Origin: Rhodospirillaceae bacterium CCH5-H10
GTDB taxonomy: Bacteria > Pseudomonadota > Alphaproteobacteria > Reyranellales > Reyranellaceae
Length of the DNA: 10,293 bases
Reading direction: 5' to 3'
NCBI GenBank assembly: GCA_001557035.1
Contig: LSKJ01000888.1
Span: 1 to 10,293, forward strand
The notes under the pieces were generated by a model. That model searched no databases and had not been told where the DNA came from. It saw nothing but the letters and a program-made list of their open reading frames with translations. Shown piece after piece: positions 1 through 5,372 of this stretch; position 1 is the first letter of the stretch, and the number at the start of each line of letters is the position of its first letter. The translations under genes and the position numbers were made by a program.

Positions 1-134
1 TCGAGGCGGTGGCCGGTCGCATGCCAGACATAGGCCTCGGCCCCGTTGATGTCGGCGCCGGGAGGAAGCGGGGGCGCCAGACGGTCGAGTGCTGCCGCAA
101 TGCGTGAAATAGTGGCTTTAAGGTCTTGATCCAT
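1..134 (-). CDS. DUF815-family AAA ATPase, N-terminal fragment (cut by window edge)
   Basis: Reading the minus strand from the ATG at 134-132 gives 44 uninterrupted codons that leave the window at base 1. The peptide begins MDQDLKATISRIAAALDRL, continues with a proline-rich stretch (APPLPPGADI), then GAEAYVWHATGHRL. This opening (a short amphipathic helix ending in ALDRLAPP, then a D/N-x-A-D/E-A-Y/F-x-W-H motif) is what I know from alphaproteobacterial DUF815 proteins, which are P-loop AAA ATPases of poorly defined function often encoded divergently next to yajC. The Walker motifs would lie outside the window, so ATPase activity cannot be confirmed here. No strong Shine-Dalgarno precedes the ATG. 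The codon pattern and the adjacent divergent yajC support a real gene. Confidence 0.72.
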   Translation of the reverse strand, partial: MDQDLKATISRIAAALDRLAPPLPPGADINGAEAYVWHATGHRL

Positions 135-172
135 CGTCGCCGGCCGCTGAAAAGGGGGGCGACCATATCGTC

Positions 173-196
173 CCCCGCTTGCGTTGCAAAGCGGGG
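173..196. repeat. Perfect 8-bp inverted repeat in the DUF815/yajC divergent gap
   Basis: CCCCGCTT at 173-180 and AAGCGGGG at 189-196 are perfect inverted copies separated by 8 bases. The right half and the spacer overlap the candidate -35 box of yajC. It may be a protein-binding operator or a DNA/RNA hairpin. It lies upstream of the predicted yajC transcript, so it is unlikely to act as a yajC leader hairpin, but it would be in the leader of a DUF815 transcript starting further upstream. No T-tract follows on either strand, so it is not a typical terminator. Confidence 0.5.
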
Positions 197-211
197 CAAG
201 ACCGCTATAGT
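184..211 (+). promoter_or_regulatory. Candidate sigma70-type promoter for the yajC-secDF operon
   Basis: TTGCAA at 184-189 (4 of 6 matches to TTGACA) and TATAGT at 206-211 (5 of 6 to TATAAT) are separated by 16 bp. They lie about 40 bp upstream of the yajC start, with no better pair in the gap. The TTGCAA box is self-complementary and sits in the inverted repeat at 173-196, so a protein binding there would compete with RNA polymerase. This rests on pattern matching alone. Confidence 0.45.
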
Positions 212-252
212 CCGCGCGCTTTTTCGACGGCCGGAAGATTCGGGAGCAGAAG

Positions 253-684
253 ATGTTCATTTCGCAGGCGTGGGCGCAGGGTGCAGGTGGCGGTGGCGGG
301 GATTTCCTCGTCCAGCTCTTCCCGCTGGTCCTCATCTTCGTCGTCTTCTACTTCCTGCTGATTCGTCCGCAGCAGGCCAAGGTGCGTGCCCAGCGCGAGA
401 TGCTGGCGGGCGTGAAGCGCGGCGACCGCGTCGTCACCGGCGGCGGCATCATCGGCCTGGTCACCAAGGTGATCTCCGACAACGAGGTCCAGGTCGAACT
501 TGCCGAGGGCGTGCGGGTTCGCATCATCAAGCAGACCATCACCGACATCCTGACGCGCGGCGAATCGGTGCGCGGTCCGAAGGACAGCAACGAGGAAGAC
601 GACAAGCCCATGCTGCCGCCGCCGGCCCCCGCGCCGGAGCGCAAGAGCCTGCTGGGCAGCCTGTTCGGCGGCGGCAAGAAGTAA
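253..684 (+). CDS. yajC: Sec translocase accessory subunit YajC
   Basis: This 143-aa single-pass inner-membrane protein associates with SecD and SecF in the holo-translocon that assists SecYEG. A short glycine-rich N-terminus (residues 10-16) precedes one hydrophobic helix at about 18-37, followed by the family signature LIRPQQAKVR at 36-45 and then GDRVVTGGGIIGLV at 57-70, typical of the small cytosolic domain. The start is supported by GGAG at 243-246, six bases before the ATG. The protein is longer than the usual ~110 aa: residues ~108-143 form a charged, then proline-rich tail (DSNEEDD, PPPAPAPER) ending in a lysine/glycine segment, probably disordered. It is the first gene of the operon and lies 23 bp upstream of secD. 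Confidence 0.95.
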   Translation: MFISQAWAQGAGGGGGDFLVQLFPLVLIFVVFYFLLIRPQQAKVRAQREMLAGVKRGDRVVTGGGIIGLVTKVISDNEVQVELAEGVRVRIIKQTITDILTRGESVRGPKDSNEEDDKPMLPPPAPAPERKSLLGSLFGGGKK

Positions 685-707
685 CGAGCCCGAGAGGCTA
701 GGTCGGC

Positions 708-2378
708 ATGCTCAATCTTCCGCGCTGGCAGACGATCGTCATAGCCGGCATCACGCTGTTGTCGGCGCTGTTCGCGCTGCCGAACCTGCTGCCGTCCCGC
801 GTGCTCGATCACCTGCCGCACTGGTATGCGACCAGCCGCATCAATCTCGGCCTCGACCTGCGAGGCGGTGCGCATTTCCTGCTGGAAGCCGATCTGCGCT
901 CGGTTCTGAACGAGCGGCTGGCCAACCTGTCCGACTCGGTGCGCGCCGAACTGCGCAAGCAGCAGGTCCAGATCAAGGATGTTACGGTGGAGCCCGGTCG
1001 CGCGCTGGTCATCAGCCTGCGAGACGAGGCCAACCGCGCCAAGGCGCTGGAGGCGATCCGCGCTGTCGATCCGGCGCTGGCGATTTCCGGCAGTGGCGAC
1101 ACGATCCGCGTCGCCTACTCCGATCAGGAACTCGCGAGGCGAAAGAAGGAAGTGATCGACCAGTCGATCGAGATCCTTCGCCGCCGCGTCGACGAGACTG
1201 GTACACTCGAGCCCACCATCACGCGTCAAGGCGACGAGCGCATCCTGCTGCAGGTCCCGGGCATCAAGGACACGACCGACCTCAAGCGCAAGATCAACCA
1301 GACGGCCAAGCTGACCTTCCATCTGGTCAACGAAGACGTGGCTGCGACCGGTCAGAACATTCCGCAGACCTTGCCGCCCACCACCTACCTGGTGCCGACG
1401 CGCGAGGGCATGCAGGAGCTGCGCCGCACCAATCCCAAGGCCTGGGAAGACATCCAGAACGCCAATCCGCGCCTGTCGCCGGAGCAGGTCTGCCGCCGCT
1501 ACCAGCCGCAGTGCCTGCCGGTGCTGAAGCGCGTGGTCGTGGGCGGCGAGGACCTCGACGATTCGAAGGCCACCTTCGAGCAGCAGCAGGGCGGCCGGCC
1601 GATCATCAGCTTCACCTTCAACTCGGCCGGCGGTCGCGCCTTCTGCGCTGCCACGCGCGCCAACATCGGCAAGCGTCTCGCCATTCAGCTCGATGGCGAG
1701 ATCATCAGCGCGCCGGTCGTGCAGAGCGCGATCTGCGGCGGCAGCGGCATCATCACCGGCACCTTCACGACCCAGCAGACCCAGGAGCAGTCGCTCCTGC
1801 TGCGCTCCGGCGCACTGCCCGCGACGCTGACGATCATCCAGGAAAGCACCGTCGGCGCCGACCTCGGCGCGGATGCCATCCAGGCCGGTACGGTGGCGGC
1901 GCTGGTCGGTACCGTTCTGGTCGCGATCTTCATGTTCGTGGCCTATGGGCCGGTGTTCGGCGGCTTCGCCAACCTCGCCATGCTGGTGAACCTGCTGATG
2001 GTGTTCGCCGGCATGTCGATCCTCGGCGCGTCGCTGACCCTGCCGGGCATCGCGGGCCTCGTCCTGACCGCCGGCCTCGCGGTCGACGCCAACGTGCTGA
2101 TCTACGAGCGCGTGCGCGAGGAAAAGGCCCTGGGCCGCTCCCCGTTCAGCTCTCTCGCCACGGGCTACGAGAAGGCCATGTCGGCGATCATCGACGCCAA
2201 CCTCACGACCCTCATCGCCGGCGTCCTTCTTTTCGGCTTTGGCTCGGGTCCGATCCGCGGATTCGCGACGACGCTGACGCTGGGCATCATCACCTCGATG
2301 TTCAGCTCGACGATCTTCACGCGCATGCTGCTCGCCGTCTGGGTGCGCTGGCGCCGCCCCTCCGAACTCGTGATCTGA
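708..2378 (+). CDS. secD: Protein translocase subunit SecD
   Basis: SecD is an RND-superfamily inner-membrane protein that, with SecF, uses the proton-motive force to pull preproteins through SecYEG on the periplasmic side. The 556-aa product has an N-terminal helix (residues 8-28), the hallmark GLDLRGG at 48-54, a large periplasmic P1 domain (about 55-385), and five further helices from about 393 to 545. The family motif GLAVDANVLIYERVREE starts at 456; its Asp460 corresponds by motif to the conserved membrane Asp implicated in proton coupling. Four cysteines (262, 269, 313, 343) all lie in the periplasmic domain; 262 and 269 are in a stretch at about 225-280 that looks like extra head-domain sequence. 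The stop codon overlaps the secF Shine-Dalgarno, indicating translational coupling. Confidence 0.97.
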   Translation: MLNLPRWQTIVIAGITLLSALFALPNLLPSRVLDHLPHWYATSRINLGLDLRGGAHFLLEADLRSVLNERLANLSDSVRAELRKQQVQIKDVTVEPGRALVISLRDEANRAKALEAIRAVDPALAISGSGDTIRVAYSDQELARRKKEVIDQSIEILRRRVDETGTLEPTITRQGDERILLQVPGIKDTTDLKRKINQTAKLTFHLVNEDVAATGQNIPQTLPPTTYLVPTREGMQELRRTNPKAWEDIQNANPRLSPEQVCRRYQPQCLPVLKRVVVGGEDLDDSKATFEQQQGGRPIISFTFNSAGGRAFCAATRANIGKRLAIQLDGEIISAPVVQSAICGGSGIITGTFTTQQTQEQSLLLRSGALPATLTIIQESTVGADLGADAIQAGTVAALVGTVLVAIFMFVAYGPVFGGFANLAMLVNLLMVFAGMSILGASLTLPGIAGLVLTAGLAVDANVLIYERVREEKALGRSPFSSLATGYEKAMSAIIDANLTTLIAGVLLFGFGSGPIRGFATTLTLGIITSMFSSTIFTRMLLAVWVRWRRPSELVI

Positions 2379-2387
2379 GGCGCAGCC

Positions 2388-3581
2388 ATGTGGAAGCCCG
2401 TTCGCCTGTTCAACTTCAAGAAGAAGTTCGACTTCCTGGCTCAGCGCCGCGCCGCGCTGATCCTGTCGACCCTGATCAACATCGTCTCGATCGTCGGCGT
2501 CCTCACGATCGGCCTCAACTTCGGCATCGACTTCAAGGGCGGCATCGCCATCCAGGCCAAGGCCAAGGACGGCAAGGCCGAACTCGACCAGCTGCGCAAC
2601 ACCGTCGGCGCCCTGGGTGTCGGGGAAGTCTCGCTGCAGGAATTCGGCGATCCCAGCACCGTCCTGATCCGCGTCCAGCGCCAGGAGGGTGACAACCAGT
2701 GCGTCGCGGGCGCCCAGCGCGTGATGCAGAAGCGGGCCGGCCAGGGCTGGCTGGTCAAGCCCGGCGCCGCCGGCACGGGCGACGTCGAATTTACCTCTCC
2801 GACGGCGCTCGACGGCGCCAACTGGCGCGATGCGGTGAGCCGTGCCGGCCTGACCCTGCAGGAGCGCCAGCTTCCGCGGGGATCGACCAACACGGCCAAG
2901 GTCGACATGTCGGTCGAGCAGCGCGCCGAATGGTGCCAGCAGGTCGCCATCAAGCTGGTCGAGGATGCGATCGGTACCAACTACGAGCTGCGCGGCACCG
3001 AGTCGGTCGGTCCGAAGATCGGCGACGAGCTGATGCGCAGCGGCATCTGGGCCGTGATCGCCACGATGGTCGCGATCGCCATCTACGTCTGGGTGCGTTT
3101 CGAGTGGCAGTTCGCGGTCGGCGCGCTGATCGCCATGCTGCACGACGTGATCTCGACCATCGGCATCTTCGTGCTGTTCCAGCTCGACTTCAGCCTGACG
3201 GCGCTCGCCGCGGTGCTGACGATCGCCGGCTACTCGATCAACGACACCGTCGTGATCTTCGACCGCGTGCGCGAGAACATGCGCCGCTACAAGAAGATGC
3301 CGCTGCTCGATCTCCTCAACCAAAGCATCAACGAGACGCTGTCGCGCACCATGATGACCTCGGGCACCGTCTTCGTCGCCGTGGGCGCGCTGGTGCTGTT
3401 CGGCGGTCCGGTCCTGCACAGCTTCTCGATCGCCATGCTGTGGGGTGTCATCGTCGGCACCTACTCGTCGGTCTGGGTCGCCTGCGCGGGCCTCGTTTAT
3501 CTCGGCCTGCGCGCCGACCAGCTTCGTCCCGCCGAAGACAAGGCGGACAAGACCGACAAGACGGAGCAGGCAGGGGCGTGA
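2388..3581 (+). CDS. secF: Protein translocase subunit SecF with an enlarged periplasmic domain
   Basis: SecF is the partner of SecD in the proton-driven export complex. The 397-aa product has a first membrane helix at about 22-42, GIDFKGG at 46-52, a periplasmic domain, and helices from about 218 to 374. The signature GYSINDTVVIFDRVREN starts at 281 and FGGPVLHSFS at 338. The start is supported by TGAGG at 2376-2380, seven bases before the ATG. It is about 75 residues longer than a standard SecF (E. coli about 323 aa). The surplus is in the periplasmic domain: residues between the VLIRVQRQ strand (92-99) and the ESVGP motif (205-209) number about 105 rather than about 40. This stretch contains Cys105 and Cys183. 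The C-terminus is a charged Lys/Asp-rich tail (from about 380). The stop overlaps the next gene's GTG start. Confidence 0.96.
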   Translation: MWKPVRLFNFKKKFDFLAQRRAALILSTLINIVSIVGVLTIGLNFGIDFKGGIAIQAKAKDGKAELDQLRNTVGALGVGEVSLQEFGDPSTVLIRVQRQEGDNQCVAGAQRVMQKRAGQGWLVKPGAAGTGDVEFTSPTALDGANWRDAVSRAGLTLQERQLPRGSTNTAKVDMSVEQRAEWCQQVAIKLVEDAIGTNYELRGTESVGPKIGDELMRSGIWAVIATMVAIAIYVWVRFEWQFAVGALIAMLHDVISTIGIFVLFQLDFSLTALAAVLTIAGYSINDTVVIFDRVRENMRRYKKMPLLDLLNQSINETLSRTMMTSGTVFVAVGALVLFGGPVLHSFSIAMLWGVIVGTYSSVWVACAGLVYLGLRADQLRPAEDKADKTDKTEQAGA

Positions 3582-3982
3582 AGCCGCCGCTCCCGGGCCC
3601 CGCGGACAAGAGCCTGCCGACACCGGACCCCAAGCAGGTCCAGTACATTCGCAGCTACGGTCCCGGCCGCTTCCTGATCAGCGAGCGCGAATGGCACTCG
3701 CCGGTCCTGGTGACGCCGCCGGCGACATATCCCTGGACCGTCTCGCGGGCCGAGGACTTCACGCTGGAAAGCCTGGCGCCCCTGCGCGAGGCGGCCATCC
3801 CGACGGAGATCCTGGTGCTGGGCTGCGGCCTGCGCGCCGTATTCGTGCCGCCCGACCTGCGCGCCGCGCTGAAGGCGGCCGGCATGGGGATAGAGGTCGT
3901 CGACACGGGCTCGGCCTGCCGCATCTACAACGTGCTGCTGGCCGAAGGCCGGCGGGTGGCGGCGGCACTCGTTCCGCTGTAG
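3578..3982 (+). CDS. Mth938-like (DUF498) protein, NDUFAF3 relative
   Basis: This 134-aa soluble protein belongs to the Mth938/DUF498 fold family, whose mitochondrial member NDUFAF3 is a complex I assembly factor. Recognisable elements are the N-terminal YIRSYGPGRFLI strand region (23-34), EILVLGCG (77-84), VPPDLRAALKAAGMGIEVVDTGSA (90-113) and the C-terminal CRIYNVLLAEGRRVAAAL block (114-131), all characteristic of the family. No catalytic residues are established for it. The chosen GTG at 3578 overlaps the secF stop as GTGA, implying translational coupling. AGG at 3568-3570 is a plausible ribosome binding site, and no in-frame ATG lies near. Placement directly after secF is, to my knowledge, a recurrent alphaproteobacterial arrangement. 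The bacterial function is inferred from the mitochondrial relative. Confidence 0.88.
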   Translation: MKPPLPGPADKSLPTPDPKQVQYIRSYGPGRFLISEREWHSPVLVTPPATYPWTVSRAEDFTLESLAPLREAAIPTEILVLGCGLRAVFVPPDLRAALKAAGMGIEVVDTGSACRIYNVLLAEGRRVAAALVPL

Positions 3983-3991
3983 GGAGCGGGC

Positions 3992-4609
3992 ATGCCGTTC
4001 GATGTCTACCTGGCCTTCGTGGCCGCCTGCATCGTCCTGATCGTCATTCCCGGTCCGAACGTCGCGCTGATCGTGGCCAACAGCGTGGCGCATGGCGCGC
4101 GGTACGGACTCATGACGGTGGCGGGAACGGCGAGCGCCATGGTCCTCCAACTCGCCCTCGTGGTGCTGGGCGCGTCGGCGCTGCTCGGCCTGCTGGCCAG
4201 CGTGTTCGACTGGCTGCGCTGGCTGGGCGTCGCCTATCTGCTGTGGCTGGGCGTGCGGACGTGGCGCGCCGCCTCGAGCGATCTTTCCGGCATTGCGGCC
4301 GAGCCGCGTTCGGCTGCCGCGATTTTCACACGCGGTTTCCTGGTATCGCTCACCAACCCCAAGACGCTGCTGTTCTACGCGGCCTTCCTGCCGCAGTTCG
4401 TGTCGGCGGAGCCGGGCGCGGCGGCCGATCAGCTTCTGGTGCTTTCGGTGACGTTCCTTGTGGTCGCGGTCCTGCTCGATAGCGCCTGGGCGCTGCTGGC
4501 GAGCCGGCTGCGTTTCCTGCTGCAGGCCCGTGCGCGCTTGCGCAATCGCCTCACGGGCGGCCTGCTGATCGGGGCGGGCGTTGGCCTGGCCCTCGCGCGA
4601 CGGCCGTGA
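3992..4609 (+). CDS. LysE/RhtB-family amino-acid exporter
   Basis: This 205-aa integral membrane protein has the length and pattern of the LysE/RhtB translocator family, which exports amino acids or related small molecules. About six hydrophobic segments are visible (roughly 4-26, 40-63, 66-90, 111-134, 146-170, 186-203). Family motifs present are IPGPNVALIVANSVAHGARYG starting at 19 and SLTNPKTLLFYAAFLPQF starting at 119. AGGGAG at 3981-3986, five bases before the ATG, is a strong ribosome binding site. It sits 9 bp after the DUF498 gene and probably ends the yajC-secDF transcript, since a bidirectional hairpin begins 11 bp after its stop. The substrate cannot be read from sequence. Its presence in a secDF operon is probably incidental insertion or rearrangement rather than a functional tie. 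Confidence 0.93.
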   Translation: MPFDVYLAFVAACIVLIVIPGPNVALIVANSVAHGARYGLMTVAGTASAMVLQLALVVLGASALLGLLASVFDWLRWLGVAYLLWLGVRTWRAASSDLSGIAAEPRSAAAIFTRGFLVSLTNPKTLLFYAAFLPQFVSAEPGAAADQLLVLSVTFLVVAVLLDSAWALLASRLRFLLQARARLRNRLTGGLLIGAGVGLALARRP

Positions 4610-4619
4610 ATTCGACCGA

Positions 4620-4645
4620 AAACGGGGCCCCGCAGGGCCCCGTTT
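4620..4645. terminator. Bidirectional intrinsic terminator between convergent genes
   Basis: An 11-bp perfect stem, AAACGGGGCCC at 4620-4630 and GGGCCCCGTTT at 4635-4645, has a 4-base CGCA loop. It lies between the stop of the LysE-family gene (4609) and the stop of the minus-strand PuuD-like gene (4668). A short T run follows on both strands (TTT on plus, TTTT on minus), so it can stop transcription from both directions. The T-tracts are short, but the stem is very GC-rich. Confidence 0.85.
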
Positions 4646-4667
4646 CCTTGTCGCGTATCGATGTCGA

Positions 4668-5264
4668 TCAGATCGGCGCGTTCTGCTGCGCCACCATGCA
4701 GTAGAGCATGCCGATCGAGAACATGGTGTTGAAGCGGCTGGCGTAGAGGGCCTTGGGCGCCGCGGCGGCCTTCTCCTCGGCGGTCGCTTCGACGAGGCCG
4801 AGGATCTTCTGCTGGTTCGGCCAGATGATGAACCAGACGTTGAAGGCCATGACCATCGCCATCCACATGCCGATGCCGATCATGACGAAGCCCGGGCGCA
4901 GGGTGAGCGCCTCGACGAGGTACCGGTTCATCGCAGCCAGCAGGAGGCCGGTGATCACCGTGGCGAGGGCGGCGTAGCGGAACCACCACAGTACGGTCGG
5001 CGCGATGAACTTGGTGATGGCGGTGCGGCTTTCGGCCGGCTGGATCTTCGGCATGGTGGGCACCTGCACGAAGTTCAGGTACCAGAGCAGTCCGATCCAC
5101 ATGATGCCGCAAACCACGTGCAGCCACCGCATGATGACCGTCGCATAGGCATGGTCGACCTTGATCGACTGTCCGGTCACCGCGCCGGCGACGACAACGA
5201 TCAAAATCAGAATCACGATACCTGCGGAAACGGTGCGCCCAAGAGAGGTAAACAAGGCACCCAT
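4668..5264 (-). CDS. PuuD-like (urate oxidase N-terminal domain) membrane protein without cytochrome c domain
   Basis: The 198-aa product has five predicted membrane helices (about 13-31, 43-66, 92-112, 126-148, 176-195). The segment MRWLHVVCGIMWIGLLWYLN starting at 45 (His49) and FNVWFIIWPNQQKILGL starting at 141 resemble the membrane domain of bacterial urate hydroxylase PuuD (Urate_ox_N). Full-length PuuD carries a C-terminal cytochrome c domain with CxxCH; here the protein ends 50 residues after the conserved FIIWPN block and has no CxxCH. It may be a membrane redox or haem protein of unknown substrate; urate oxidation should not be assumed, and no purine genes are nearby. The ATG at 5264 is preceded by AGGGG nine bases away. 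The final helix follows an Ala/Glu-rich loop (159-172). It is monocistronic, convergent with the LysE-family gene and divergent from 5373. Confidence 0.78.
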   Translation of the reverse strand: MGALFTSLGRTVSAGIVILILIVVVAGAVTGQSIKVDHAYATVIMRWLHVVCGIMWIGLLWYLNFVQVPTMPKIQPAESRTAITKFIAPTVLWWFRYAALATVITGLLLAAMNRYLVEALTLRPGFVMIGIGMWMAMVMAFNVWFIIWPNQQKILGLVEATAEEKAAAAPKALYASRFNTMFSIGMLYCMVAQQNAPI

Positions 5265-5312
5265 GTTGAATATCCCCTTTTATCTTATTGAGGGGATTGA
5301 AGAATCCCCGAT
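5265..5312 (-). promoter_or_regulatory. Switch-like leader: two mutually exclusive hairpins, one covering the SD
   Basis: Read on the minus strand, the leader of the PuuD-like gene contains three related segments: A = GGGGATT (plus 5309-5303), B = AATCCCC (plus 5298-5292, extended by T at 5291) and C = AGGGGAT (plus 5278-5272), which holds the Shine-Dalgarno. A:B forms a perfect 7-bp stem with a 4-base CTTC loop. B:C forms a perfect 7-bp stem with a 12-base loop and buries the SD. The two cannot coexist, so the leader has the architecture of a translational on/off switch. The pairing is seen directly; any regulatory role is inferred. The A:B stem is more compact and likely favoured by default. 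Confidence 0.45.
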
Positions 5313-5318
5313 GGTCAT

Positions 5319-5347
5319 ATTGTAAACTCAACCCTGCCTGCGTTCAA
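5319..5347 (-). promoter_or_regulatory. Candidate sigma70-type promoter for the PuuD-like gene
   Basis: On the minus strand, TTGAAC (plus 5347-5342; 4 of 6 matches to TTGACA) is followed after exactly 17 bp by TACAAT (plus 5324-5319; 5 of 6 to TATAAT). Transcription would begin near 5312, giving a leader of about 48 nt that starts just before the first hairpin arm. This patch is A/T-richer than its surroundings, which supports a promoter. Confidence 0.55.
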
Positions 5348-5372
5348 CGGTCGCACCCTGTCGTTATCCCCG

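Noticed and set aside
348..3623. A 1091-codon open frame on the minus strand opposite yajC, secD and secF.
   Set aside because: It is antisense to three well-recognised genes. Its translation is low-complexity, rich in Arg, Asp, His, Ala and Gly with no domain, as expected for a shadow frame in high-GC DNA.
4668..5264. Annotation of the five-helix protein as a functional urate hydroxylase (puuD).
   Set aside because: The cytochrome c domain is missing and no purine genes are adjacent, so only the membrane-domain similarity is supported.
5297..5323. A plus-strand promoter (TTGAAG ... TATTGT) for the phytoene-synthase-like gene.
   Set aside because: The spacer is only 15 bp and the -10 match is poor; the minus-strand promoter in the same region is much better. 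The plus-strand promoter remains unknown.
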